Made by a program: the position numbers and the translations under genes. The notes under the pieces were generated by a model that was not told the DNA's origin, searched no databases, and worked only from the letters and a program-made list of their open reading frames with translations. This document shows, in pieces, positions 33,571-47,183 of a stretch of 64,000 nt of DNA. The number at the start of each line of letters is the position of its first letter. Position 1 is the first letter of the stretch. This DNA comes from Congeria kusceri (lineage: Eukaryota > Mollusca > Bivalvia > Myida > Dreissenidae), in assembly GCA_027627225.1 (NCBI GenBank), contig CM051024.1, forward strand, positions 48,209,547 through 48,273,546, written 5' to 3'.

Positions 33571-34770
33571 TGGCCATTTGTCAGACGAATTGGATAACAT
33601 TTTGACAGAGATTAAATCAATGACAAAGACATTCACTCGTACATTTTTATTGCAAAATTTGTGATAATTTTTTGTGAACAGCTATTTTTGTCTTTAACAA
33701 GTTATTTACTCATAAACGAAGTGCTATTTTGTGAAATACGTATGCAAAATGTTAAACTGTATGTGAGTATAAATATTACTTCTGCATACCTTACTGCCAT
33801 GTAATGTCATGCATGCCTATTACGGTAAACGCTTCATATACGTCATGGAAAATGTTATGTGAAGACATGTGCTTGTGTTTCATTAATGTTTAATTAAATG
33901 TTTGTGTTCAAGAAATTTACTAAGTATAAAGGCATATATTGTCAGTTTTTTCCCCCCACCAAATAACGTATTTTTGTGTCTGTTATATTTCCAGATTGCA
34001 TGATGCAATGCGAAATACCGATGTTATCTATTAAATTTACACAAATATTACAAAAAAGGCTCTTCGCCTGTTAAAACTATGATATTACCACAATTGATAT
34101 AATACATTAGTAACTATTCTACTTTTTTTACCAGGCAAACTCCATGCAATAGTATATTAATATATAGTGATCTAAACTTCTCACACAAAGAGTAAGAGTA
34201 AGTGTAATTTACATACATTCCAGCTGCCAGTGCCATACAGTGCCATTATTATCGGGTCAGTGGAGTGCAGCATCAAACACTTGCCAAAGGATTCGACTGA
34301 GATAAAAAACAGTGGATCAAAAACATTCCACTCATCATTAATATTATGAAGACATCAAAAGTGAACATTCCTAAATGTGTGATAGGGACTGGAAAGTTCC
34401 AATTTATGAAGTTATTTTTAATGACTATAACAACAATTCTTAATAACAAGTGTACTATGTGGTTTATTAAAAAAAACTTAATTTAATGACACACACTGTT
34501 TAGTGTTACTTAATTGTTTTACATTTTTTATGTTTTTGTAAAGACATGCAAACGTCTTTGAATTTTGATTCTGTTTAACGATGAGATTTAACCTTAATAT
34601 ATGGTGCTAACAAATTACATGTAATTAATATATATATAATCTTGACTGAACCATAGATTTATTTTATTTGCAATAATAAATGTAAACGTTTTGTGGGGAG
34701 AACAAACACACAATTTCATCTAGGATGGGACCACTAAAGCTATTTAAATACACTTTTGGAGTAACAATAT
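33571..34770. other. no recognisable gene
   Basis: AT-rich, with short TA runs near 34628. Nothing recognised. Confidence 0.5.
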
Positions 34771-34928
34771 TGGCCCGATGCACATCCGATGTGCATATGA
34801 TCCGATGACGGGCCGATCAAATGCCGATGGGCAAAACTATATCGACTAGATATCGCTCACGATGACGGATCGATATTGACGACATCGTCGGATAGATATC
34901 GGACCAATGTAGGCTTGCTGGCTGGGTA
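34771..34928 (-). mobile_element. transposon end, right (16-bp inverted repeat)
   Basis: gcttgctggctgggta at 34913-34928 is the exact complement of the left end at 29443-29458. The inside has ggcccgatg, gatgtgcatatgatccgatg and gatagatatcgg words like the left block. The outside is ordinary AT-rich DNA with no obvious target duplication. Confidence 0.65.
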
Positions 34929-35993
34929 GATGTTGATTCAATGGTAAGCCGAATTTACACATTCTCTAAAAAAATAGGCTATGCTAGGTTATATCACGCG
35001 CAATTGTTGAATGGTTACAAATATCTGTTACATGGGACAAGTTTCCATATTGTTTAAATTATGCTCTTACTGCATGTTAAGAATAACACAATTGACACGA
35101 TGATTGGATCCTGATAACGATTTCTAGGGTAAACTTTGACACACACACAAAAGAATAACCACCGAAATATCCTGTTAGTTAAACAAAAAATATATACACT
35201 AAATACATGCATCTCCAAGATGATATCAACGTGGATGGCATGTTTGCAGCAAAGACACGCTTAGTTAATGTCAACAAAAGTTACAGACTGCTCAGGGTCA
35301 TGTGCGCGTTGCGTTCAAGCGATGAATGGCATATATAACGTGAAACAGGTGATTTTCGCAAACGGACAAACGGCTTTTACCTGTTCTAGTAACAATTTGC
35401 CAGTAGACGAACATAGATCGCTCCGCAGTTCCGTTTGTCTAAGGCTGTTGGTCCAAGGATTTGAAGTAAATTGATTGGATTATGCATCAACGTGCTATTA
35501 TTTAGCATAGTCTGTTATGCGCTCGTTTTGTTGTCATTGAAATTAAACGTTGTATTTCATTTAAGTATAACGTGATAGTAATCTCGTAAACTGCACATCG
35601 ATTAAACATACTGAATAACCTGTCTGAACGTACATGCATATTATTCGAATTTTCGGACTTTTTGTTTACTATTTAATGAAATACAATATTCAGTTATTTT
35701 AAATAATTGAGTGATTTACCACACAAAATACAATGTATCCTTGTGTTAATAAAGAAAATTAGCCACTAAAATTATATTAATTGGTCAAATTAATTGAAAA
35801 TTTATAAATAATTATTTTAATGTAAATATCTTTCATAGCCTGCAGTCTCCTTTCCAATGCATAAGTACAACAGCAATGTTATTGAAAGAAGAACAGAAAG
35901 CAGCCACTACATTTGTGATAGGCTCGCTTCCAACTTAATAAGGCAAGAAAATCCAACAATATCCCTGTGCATCTGTGTGTGACTGCTATTTAA
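34929..35993. other. no recognisable gene
   Basis: The 68-codon frame at 35268-35474 has several cysteines but no known motif. The rest is AT-rich. Confidence 0.45.
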
Positions 35994-37292
35994 ACAAGAG
36001 GGTCCTGATGGCCCAACGGGCTCACCTGAGTACTGGCAAAGATGAAAGCCTTACTGTTGTGAAAGGCTTGTGGGAATGTACGCCAAAATGTCCTTAAATA
36101 ATTTGTCTAGCTGATTTACTCTCATACATAGAACAGGTAAGGACCTGGATGTATTTTCTCTACCCTGGTATCCAACATTTCGCAGGAAATTTAGAAGGAA
36201 TAGTGTTAATTCTGCAGTTCTGAACGATAAGGGCGACCGCTGTGCAAAAGTCATTTCATGCTTGCTTTCAAAGAGTGTATTGCCATTTACCCGTTTTATA
36301 TTGAAATTCGCTTAAGATTTTATGGTCCTAGACAAACGGTGCAAATTTGGTCCAGACTGTTTGAAAATGAAGTCGAAGTCCCCGTCTTGCAACTAATTCA
36401 TTTTTACATTAATTTTCCCCAAAAAGGGGATATATAAACTGCTGTGTTCTTGGCCTGGATCATTAGGTGCTTGTGTTGAGATCTTATGGCCATACAAAAC
36501 ATGTGGAAGTTTTATCAAGATTGAATGAATAATGGAATATCGATGCACGGAAAAGTCAATTTTTGCATTATTTTCACTAACAAAGGGGCCATAACTCCGA
36601 TGTGTGTTGCCAAATCTGACCAATTGTTGGCTTCTGTTGCAGACGTATGATCACATGCAAACTTTGGAAATTGGTCAAGATTAAAAGAAAAATAAAGTTT
36701 CTATGAACAAAAAAGGCAATTTTATCAGCTTTTTCAACATACAAGGGGCCATTACTCCTGTGTCTGTAGCCTAACCTTATCCATGTCTGGCTCCTGCTAA
36801 AATCTTGTGGTCACACACAACTGTCGAAGTTTGGTCAAGATTAGAAAAAAGAAGTCTTAATCAGGTAACATGACAATGTTTGCCTATTTTTCAACAAAAA
36901 GGGGGCTTAAGTCAGGTGTTTGTGGACCAATCCGGCCTAATGTTGACTTCCACTGTGATCTTTTGATAATACACAAACCGTGGAAGTTTGGTCAAGATTG
37001 GTAAAAAAATGGAGTCTCTATGAACGAAATGGGCAATTTTTGCATTTTTTCCCCAAAACAAGGGGCCATAACTCAAAGGTTTTTGGTCCAATTTGGCCAG
37101 TTAAGAATACCAACCGATACTTTATGGTTATCCACAAACTGTGTAATTAGGTCAAGATTGAATAAAAAATGTAGTCTTTATCGCGATAACGGTCCCAATT
37201 GTTGATGGCATACGGACGACGGACTACAGACGACGCCGGAGAGGTCCCCTATACCAATAGCTCACCGAGTACTTCGTGCTCAGGTGAGCTAA
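35994..37292 (+). repeat. dispersed repeat R2
   Basis: Same ends as R1: acaagagggtcctgatggcc, gctcacctgagtactggcaa, and at the right ataccaatagctcaccgagt then gctcaggtgagc. Inside, a subrepeat of about 110-150 bp recurs about six times, each with gggg(c)cataactc, a caatttggcc-like word and gtttggtcaagattg. Confidence 0.85.
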
Positions 37293-38660
<1,368 letters not shown>

Positions 38661-38736
38661 CAATATGTTAAACCCTACAGAAAATAGTAAGGTGAACCAA
38701 ATCGAAGTAAACACGTTGTACCCGTAACCGTTCTTT

Positions 38737-40354
38737 TGAAGTGCTCGGTGAGCTATTGGTATATGGGACCACTCCTGCGTCGTCCGTCGTCCGTGTGCCG
38801 TCAACAATTTGTTTCTTTCTCAAGCTGGAGACTTCACTTTTTATCAAATCTTAATCAAACTTGCACAGTTAGTGTATGACCATAAAACTTCGGACGGGTT
38901 TGTTAGTGGACCAAATCGCATCAGTATCACTATGGTTAATGCCTCTTTTTCATGCAAAAACGTGCAAAGATGCCTGTTTCCAACATATATACTTTTTTTA
39001 CATTAAATCTTAACCAAACTTTCATAGTTTGTGTATGACCATCAGATCTCAGAAGAAGCCAAAAAATTGGCCAGGTCGTGTTTCAAACACCGGAGTTATT
39101 TCCCTTTGTTTAAGAAAATAAAATACAAATATGGACATTATTCAGTATGGAGACTTCATTTTTCATCACATCTTCACACATCTTGCACAGTTTGTCTATG
39201 CCCACGAGATTATAGTTGAGGTCGATTATAAGCAAGATCGAACCAGAAACACCGCAGTTATTGCCCTTTGTTTGTGAAATAAATATGTAAAAAAATGGAC
39301 ATTATTCACGATAGAAACTTTATTTTTTAATCCAATCTTCATCAATCTTGCACAGGTTGTTTATGACTTCAACATTACAAGTCAAGTTGAATATAAGCAA
39401 AAGCGGACCAGAAACACCCGAGTTATTGCCCTTCGTTTGTGAAAAAAAATATTCACATAATGTACATTATTCAGGATAGAACTTCATATTTCATCCAATC
39501 TTCACTAATCTTGCACAGTTTGCCTATGACCATAAAATTAAAGGAGAAATCAAATATCAGCAAAATCGGGCCAGACATACCGGATTTGTAGCCCTTTGTT
39601 TGTGAAAAAATATACAAAAAATGGTCATTATTCAGGATAGAGTCTTCATTTTTCATCCAATATTCATCAATTATGCACAGTTTGTCTATGAACGTAAGAT
39701 TACAGGTGAAGTCGAATATATAAGCATGTTCGGGCAAGAAACACCAGAGTTATTGTCCCTTGTGTGTGGAAAAAATATCAACAAGTTATCAATGATTGGC
39801 TACGATTTATTTTATTCAATGTTGACCAAACATACCCAGTTTGCGTATGACCATAAATATGTGATTGCCAACAGTTGCAAACCTTGCATGCAGTTATTTG
39901 TAAATGCAACATTGATGACTTCAGAGCCTGCATTAATATCATTTATCATAACTGAACAGAAAATTTACCAATGAAAAGGCAAAACTTGAACTTCTAGCAC
40001 AGCCATCTCAATTATCGCATTGCAACCAGTTCTCCAAAACTGTCTGCAAAAAAGACGTCAAATTCTCCTGTTTCTGCATTTTCTAGAATTTTCACTGACT
40101 TAATGAAAAGGGGTCAGGTAAGAAAATCGAGAAAAAATGATTTTAGAACCATTAGCAAAAACCTCGAACATCCACTACCCAACTCGTTCTTACTTTAGTT
40201 AGCCCATTGCACTAACCGATCTTGTAAATCAAATCGATCCTATCCCCATTTGCGTATCGTTCAGATACCTTAATTTTCAAACCTGTCACAACATTATGGT
40301 CTTTATCTTTACCAATTCTCAGGTCAGCGCTTTGGTCTATCATGGCCCTCTTGC
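38737..40354 (-). repeat. dispersed repeat R3 (opposite orientation to R2)
   Basis: It begins gtgctcggtgagctattggt, the complement of the R1/R2 right end, and continues with cgtcgtccgtcgtccg. Five to six subrepeats with gttattgccctttgtttgtg follow. It ends in accaattctcaggtcagcgc..catggccctcttg, the complement of the R1/R2 left end. Open frames inside are repeat artefacts. Confidence 0.85.
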
Positions 40355-42098
40355 ATTATAACTCTTACTGTGTCCATTCTGCATTTGTGTATAATTCAAT
40401 GCTCTACGACAATCTAAAATCGATCGAGTGCTTAAGATGTATAAATGCATAACCTGTTTTCGAAAAAAACAACAACAAATATGTTAGTTGGATTCAAATA
40501 AGGAGAAAAAATAACAGTATAACAGTAACACTAGCATATTTATTAGGTAACTGTTATGGCATATATTTATATATACAAAACGTTATAAATATGGTTTATT
40601 ATTGGTTATATATTGAGCTTGATTTAATACAAGTATTAATAAGTAATGTTTTTGCAAGCTAAATTTTGTACTATTCAAAATATAACATCTTCTTCAAATA
40701 GTAAGTTTCTAGGTAATACACCTTTTGCATGAATGTTTTACCAACATATATATGATTGTGATCATTTAGCAAGTTGCTGTGAGACATGGATGTTAGTGCG
40801 TTACATTGTTTTGCAAACGATTTATATTTACAACTGTAATTGAAATTTTACAAAAATAAAGATGAAATAAACCTGATTACATAGTCTAAGTATACCGATA
40901 CAAACAAAAGTAAAAAGTAACTTGAATTAACAATTCTTTTTAAAACATAGTAAACTCGTTAAAATATACATGTTTACCGGTGATACACAACTGAACAATT
41001 ATTTATTACAGGGTGACCAATACACTTGTTTCAATAAAATAATACAATTGTGAGGTACATAAACAGTTGCTGTATTGAGTAGAAGTGTGTGCCGGAGTAC
41101 GTTGGTAATATGACAAAAATATGCATATGTGTAAACTGATTAACTCTATAAACTGATGTGGGGTGTTAAGAGCATACACAATTACATAAACATACTTCAC
41201 ATAACTTCTTATTAAAATTGTCAGTACATTCTTATACAATGTTAAAATGAACATATGTTCAAAAGTCTGAATTCACACAAATGTAGTTAATGTGATTTGC
41301 ATCATGTAAATGGTTAAATAGTTAAACATATATTTATCAGTCATGAATACTTTTACATTTAGTTACTTGCTGGAGTTATAAAGTATACTGAAACGATTAA
41401 TTACTTCGTTTAGCAAAAAAAAGCTAGGTAAACAATAATTCGTTTGCATCTAATTATCTTGATTAAAATTGTGCGAACTTTAAAAAATATAATAAATGAT
41501 ACTATAATCAAACACAAAATTAAAAATGGAATACACAAATTAAAAACAAAAATAATGTATAAAACGTTATCAGCAATATGCATTAAACTCGTATATAAGT
41601 TGAATTGGCATTAAACAGCATCCACCAAATCAAGTTATATAGGGTTTTATGCTAGCATGGTTGTATGGCACGAATAACGAAGCCCCGGGCACGATGCAAA
41701 TTGACACAACCTGTGCAAATACCGCGCTAGACTAATATTTCATTTATTATGTACATATTTTAATCATACCATTTTAACATAGCACAATTCTTAACAAAGC
41801 TATTGATGGCAACTAAATTATGACTTAATATTGGCAATTATACGCTGAAAGAACCACTCGTGAGACGAGTTAAGTAATTCATTTTATATCATTAGTGCTC
41901 TGTTTACTTAAGAAGATGCTTAGCTTAGCTTTATATGATATGTATAACTAACCAAGTAAATAAATGCACACATATGAATTCATACATGTTCTTGGTCCAC
42001 TCTTAGGTAGTTACATATCTACAGAAGAAAATAATGTATAAGTCATGTATTGTTTGTCGGAGGCCCAATATACTTGTATAAGCATGGCAATAGCTGGC
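40355..42098. other. no recognisable gene
   Basis: AT-rich region downstream of the IRG gene. tttatt near 41740 could be its polyadenylation signal on the minus strand, which is a weak suggestion. A frame at 41006-41254 shows no domain. Confidence 0.5.
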
Positions 42099-44503
42099 TT
42101 AACTTGTCTGTATTAGTGACCACACAGCTATGTTTTTCTGATGGGTGTTTTGTTCATCTATGCATTTTTTAAACAAAGGATTCAGTACGGAGAAGAATTG
42201 TTTTTGATAGTTTTGTAATTTGGTCCACTTTCCAATAAATGGTAAATCATACCATTTAGACGGAACAACTTTGTCGTGCTTTGCATAGTATTTATCAAAA
42301 TTTTGCAAAATAACGTGCGTCTCGGAATTCAATGTAGCATAAACATGTTCACGGTCAAGCCCAAACCTTCGCGCAACTATGTCCAACGATTCTGTGTCAA
42401 TCCCAAGCTGACGCTTATACTGGGACACTTCCCGTTTCAAAATGTGCACCTCTAAGCGTTCTCCGTTTTGTCGATTTGAATTCACTGCTGCGACAGCTGC
42501 CTGCTTGCTAATTGTCCCGATTCGTTTCATGCAAAGGTCGAATTTTGCAGCTACAATCTCTTTGGTAAAACTCTTTATTGTCATGATTAGAGCATTTTTC
42601 TTCAAAACTGAGACTTTCGTAACTAGCATATTGACAAGCATGCCGAAATCAAACTCAGTTGGATCATTATTATTTACCGTGAAAACACGAGGATTCCGTA
42701 TTTTTGTCTTTAATAGGTTTTCTTCACAGTTTTGTTTGATTTTCATGACTGTTTTATATTTTTCTTCCTGTGTCATTTTGGACTCTTCTTCCTTGCTGTT
42801 TATTTGCCAGATCACTGTCAAGTTTTGTTCGAATGAAAAACAGATTTGCGTCTGGAAATTGACTTGTTATTTGTTGTGCTAGCCACACATCATTCATGGT
42901 ATATCGCGTAGAAGACACAAGCAAAATGAAATCATACTCTGTAAAACGTGCCTTCTCGATATAACTATCTTGTGGGAAATTAGGTGTTCCAACCCCAGGT
43001 AAATCCCACAGTACAAGGTTCTCGTTGTCAGGGTATGGATAAGGTGTTGGTTCCGTCGTTGCTTCAACGCAGTCAGTCTCCGCGGCGCCTGGGTCATCGT
43101 CTTTAAGGCCTCTTAAAGCGTTAATTACACTTGATTTTCCACTTCCTGATACACCTGTTATGGCACATTTTATGTTTGTATTCCTCCATTCATTGTTGTT
43201 TTCTTCAAGAAGTTTCATAAACTCTGGATAGCCACATTGATCAAGAACCTTCTGAAACTCAGTGTCCTCTGTCTTAGTCGATTGATTAAGATCGAGAACC
43301 TTCTGAATCGCAGCCGCCTTGGCCTTAGTCGACTGATTAGGATCGAGAACCTTCTGAATCGCAGTCGATTTTGCTTTAGTCAGCTTATTATGATCGAGAA
43401 CCTTCTGAATCGCAGTCGATTTTGCTTTAGTCAGCTTATTATGATCGAGAACCTTCTGAATCGCAGCCGCCTTTGCCTTAGTCGACTGATTAGGATCAAG
43501 AACCTTCTGAATCGCAGTCGATTCTGCTTTAGTCAGCTTATTATGATCGAGAACCTTCTGAATCGCAGCCGCCTTTGCCTTAGTCGACTGATTAGGATTG
43601 AGAACCTTCTGAATCGCAGTCGATTCTGCTTTAGTCAGTTTATTATGATCGAGAACCTTCTGAATCGCAGCCGCCTTTGCCTTAGTCGACTGATTAGGAT
43701 TGAGAACATTCTCAATCGCCGCCGCCTTTGCCTTAGTGGACTGATTAGGATCAAGAACATTCTCAATCGCCGCCGCCTTTGCCTTAGTGGACTGATTAGG
43801 ATCGAGAACCTTCTGAATCGCAGTCGATTCTGCTTTAGTCAGCTTATTATGATCGAGAACCTTCTGAATCGCAGCCGCCTTTGCCGTAGTCGACTGATTA
43901 GGATTGAGAACCTTCTGAATCGCAGTCGCCTCTGCCTTAGTCGACTGATTAGGATCGAGAACCTTCTGAATCGCAGTCGCCTCTGCCTTAGTCGACTGAT
44001 TAGGATCGAGAACCTTCTGAATCGCAGTCGCCTCTGCCTTAGTCGACTGATTAGGATCGAGAACCTTCTGAATCGCAGTCGCCTCTGCCTTAGTCGACTG
44101 ATTAGGATCAAGAACATTCTCTATCGCAGCCGCCTTTGCCTTAATGGACTGATTAGGATCGATAACCTTCTGAATCGCAGCCGCCTTTGCCTTAGTCGAC
44201 TGATTAGGATCGAAAACCTTCTGAATCGCAGTCGCCTCTGCCTTAGTCGGCTGATTACGATAAAAAAAAACTTCCGAATCACAGAGGCCGCTGCCTTAGA
44301 CCTCTGATAAGGATCAAGAACCATCTGAATCACAGCCGCCTCTGCCTGAGTGATCTGAATACAAACACACACATGTTAAGTGTGTGAGAAATGTTGTAAG
44401 TTAAAGATCAAATTTTAATTTAAAAAAAACACACACAATTAATATGCAATCTTACCAAAATGCAGCCATCAATCTCATCACTTCCTAAATCGTAATCTTC
44501 CAT
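42099..44503 (-). CDS. immunity-related GTPase (IRG) with N-terminal 17-residue repeat array
   Basis: Two coding exons: 44456-44503 (16 codons, MEDYDLGSDEIDGCIL) and 42099-44354, joined in phase 0 by an intron with gtaag/cag ends. Exon 2 opens with about 22 repeats of consensus DPNQSTKAEATAIQKVL. They lead in frame into a GTPase: G1 GVSGSGKSS (43129-43155), a DDDPGAAETD switch segment, G3 DLPGVG near 43000, EYDFILLVSS and G4 TKLD near 42820. A helical C-terminal region (YKRQLGID..) ends at TAA 42099. This is the p47-type IRG layout (GTP-driven membrane-associated defence proteins in vertebrates). The frame breaks at a 9-T run (44262-44270) and near 42795, so it is either a recent pseudogene or carries sequence errors. 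Function here is inferred from family. Confidence 0.8.
43232..44354 (-). repeat. 51-bp coding tandem repeat, about 22 copies
   Basis: Each 51-bp unit encodes 17 residues and keeps frame. Two unit types alternate in the middle: type A DPNQSTKAKAAAIQKVL and type B DHNKLTKAKSTAIQKVL, implying a 102-bp higher-order unit. Four adjacent copies (about 43910-44108) are almost identical in DNA, a sign of recent expansion. The edge copies (44262-44354 and nearest the GTPase) are the most diverged. Each unit looks like a capped (D-P/N) amphipathic helix. The antisense strand is also open through the array but only because the unit lacks stops in several frames. Confidence 0.95.
44355..44455 (-). other. 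IRG gene intron, 101 bp
   Basis: The donor is gtaagattg, and the acceptor gtgtgtttgtattcag follows a T/G-rich tract. Splicing joins codon TTG to ATC ACT CAG, the first (diverged) repeat copy. Confidence 0.7.
44456..44503 (-). CDS. IRG gene, first coding exon
   Basis: ATG at 44503, 16 codons rich in Asp/Glu, then donor gtaag (44451-44455). Upstream ttttgttttag ends at 44506, an acceptor with a strong pyrimidine tract, implying a further 5' untranslated exon. The phase matches the next exon exactly, supporting the model. Confidence 0.7.
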
Positions 44504-44507
44504 ATCT

Positions 44508-46239
44508 AAAACAAAAAAAAAAAAACAACAACAAAACAACGTGTAATCTTTTAGAATTTAATCTGCTGTGTATACTTATGGTGGCATAGAACTGCCTTAT
44601 GATAACTACTTAAAGTTCGCAAAAATGTCGTTACCATATAAGTTTCGTGTTATTTATCTTATATCTTAATATCGTTTGCGAATCTTTAGACGTAAGATAT
44701 TTATTTGCTTAATGAAAAACAGGCCTGAAACTACCCAGAACTGACATCAGAATTTCCGTTAATATAAACCTATGTGGTATCACGAATATTGACTAGTTAA
44801 AATTTGCATTGTAAGATAATATTCGCGTTAGATAACTTTCAACGCGAATAGACCCTTTTCACTTTCCCGTTATCGAGTACTGTAGGAGTTGTCTCCCTTG
44901 ATAAAGCGTATCTCGAACGAGGCTGACTATGTATTGGCAGTAATTGTCCATAAAGGAAAATAAGATTCAGTGGAGAAATGTCTAATAAACTTATAAAATG
45001 TTGTTTGTTTTCTCATTAAACTCGTCTCTGTTTTATTCACTAACTTATGTATACGTGTATATGTTTCAAATACTTAAATTATAATGCAAATAATGTAACG
45101 ATCACAACATAGCCAAATCTGCTAACGAAACTATGTTTGACATCATGATTATGATACTTCATAAGCAGATCGGAATTTTTAATTATTGAAATAATACTAT
45201 AATTGCCGAATTTATTGCAGTTTACATAATTAACTGGGGTCATTATATAACAGCTTGACAATTACAAATAACCTTATCATTATTATTATTATTATTATTA
45301 TTTATTATTATTATTATTATTATAAATATCATGCAGTATGAGCAACATAGTGGAATATGCTTTTTTGTTCATTTGAGTGAAACAACTTCAGAATTCTACC
45401 GAGTTAACCAGAATTGATCAAATACGTTTTTTCTTTGTACTCTCTTGTACTCTCTAATTATAGAGAACCAAAACTAAACTGATATGACTGAGAAATAAAC
45501 ATCATTATTTTATACCAAAACGTTAAAAAGCAATGTTAATTATGTCTTCAAACGTTGTGTACAAACACATGTACATTCCATTTATAAACTTTCATGAGTT
45601 CAAGCAAACATTCAGGATAATTGCCAATAAAATTATATTTTTGTCTTAAATACACTTTTTTTTAAAACGATAATGTTATTTCACTTGTTATCAAGTAGAT
45701 TTATGAAGTCAGTGGCATAGCTGCCGAGACAATGACCCGTGTATTACTTCACTAATTGGTATGCACTTTGATTACGTAATTTGCCACATGTTATTTTAAA
45801 ATTAGGACCTACATATACACATTCTGGTTACATAATAATGGTCATGTGTTTATACAAGATTATGATCTCATAATTGATTAGATCAGGTTTGAACAATACG
45901 AAGTCTATCAGTCTTACAGAAAGTACCTAAGTCTAAACTGTATTTTTTTCATTTTAGAGAGATATACTAATTAAACTGACACTCTCTTATCATATATCAT
46001 AATTATATTATGTACCATGCCATTTCTGTTTATTAAGAAGTAAACTAAGTGAATATTTATAACATTTTGAAAGTAATAAACTGTAAATTACCGCCATGCA
46101 ACCAGTATTAACAACTATTAATACATCACGAGCCTCGTTTTCGATTCGCCGATAAATTATTGTGTCGTGATACTCGCTAAAAGTGGGAATGTGAAACTCG
46201 TCTATTGTTTCGCGAATACATTTGCGGTACATGAAAATA
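44508..46239. other. upstream region of the IRG gene; no other gene seen
   Basis: AT-rich. An (ATT)n microsatellite at 45278-45323. A single copy of the gtggtatcacgaatatt..agataatattcgcgtta motif at about 44775-44835 is related to the tandem repeat at 46240. No promoter element can be assigned with confidence. Confidence 0.5.
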
Positions 46240-46705
46240 AAATGGTATCACGAATATTAACTTGTTAAGATTTGCGTTGAAATATAATTATCATGATAAT
46301 ATTCGCAATATTACTATCTTACGATAATGAAGACCTCGCGCCGAATTAAGGGGTAACACGAATATTATATAGTTAAGATTCGCCTTGTCAGATAATTATC
46401 ATGATAATATTCATGTTAGTAAGATAATGCGGAAGACCTCGAGCACACATTAAGTGGCAACACGTATATTATCTAGTTAAGATTCGCGTTGTCAGATAAT
46501 TATCATGATAATATTCGTGTTAGTAAGATAATACGGATAATTAAGTGGTAACACAAATATTATCTTGTTATGATTCGCGATGTCAGATAATTATCATGAT
46601 AATATCCGTGTTAGTAATATAATGAAGACCTCGCGCCGAATTAAGTGGTAGCACGAATATTATCTAGATAATATTCGCTTTTTCAGATAATTATCATGAT
46701 AATTA
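46240..46705. repeat. tandem repeat of about 105 bp with a palindromic core
   Basis: Five copies, each with gtggtaacacgaatattatc, gttaagattcgc.ttgtcag, the near-palindrome ataattatcatgataatatt, gttagtaagataat and often gaagacctcgcgccgaatta. The tcatga centre is present in every copy. Confidence 0.9.
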
Positions 46706-46723
46706 CTATAATAATAAAATATC

Positions 46724-47183
46724 TTGCAGACAAATATTTGCAAACGCTATCTTAATATCCAGATCTTAGATTGTGAACTCCACGCAATTTTCCATTGCAC
46801 CAAATTTCAAGATATACGAAATAATTATTTGTTTTCTTGGTACTCTTCTGGTACAACAGCAAATGCTTTTTATCAGTTAATGCGCTCAAACAACGACACA
46901 ATCATAATACGAATAGCTGTATACGTTTTTCACCTGTTGAATGCTATTAACAACGTAAATTAATGTGCTGACATGAATAGTATAAATTGATTGCTATCAC
47001 TTTCTCATCATAAAATACTCAATTAATATCTGTTTATGTTAGTATCTTTCAATTTATAACAGTACAAAATTATATATGTTTTGTTACACAACTCTATGTA
47101 TGCTTTCTTATTGTATGCCATGTATTATGGGCCGGTTGCCTATGTGTACCAAAATAAAAACTTAAACTTAAACTTAAAACTTA
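46724..47183 (+). mobile_element. LINE 3' fragment with (ACTTAA)n tail
   Basis: The frame 46724-46963 resembles a LINE C-terminus (CELHAIFHC, KFQDIRNNYLFSWYSSG..FYQLM, IAVYVFHLL), with the distal Cys-His motif. A 3' UTR with tgtattatgggccggttgcc and aataaaaacttaaacttaaa follows. The polymerase is absent. Confidence 0.75.

Noticed and set aside
39621..39974. 117-codon frame in R3
   Set aside because: It lies within degenerate subrepeats of a dispersed repeat that is non-coding in its other copies.
42442..42882. 146-codon plus-strand frame
   Set aside because: Antisense shadow of the IRG C-terminal region.
43237..44307. A 356-codon plus-strand open frame through the 51-bp repeat
   Set aside because: It is antisense to the IRG repeat array. 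The unit simply has no stops in that frame, and it lacks any domain. The minus-strand frame joins a conserved GTPase and has splice sites.
46240..46705. CRISPR-like array
   Set aside because: Units are about 105 bp, diverged throughout and without unique spacers. The genome is animal.
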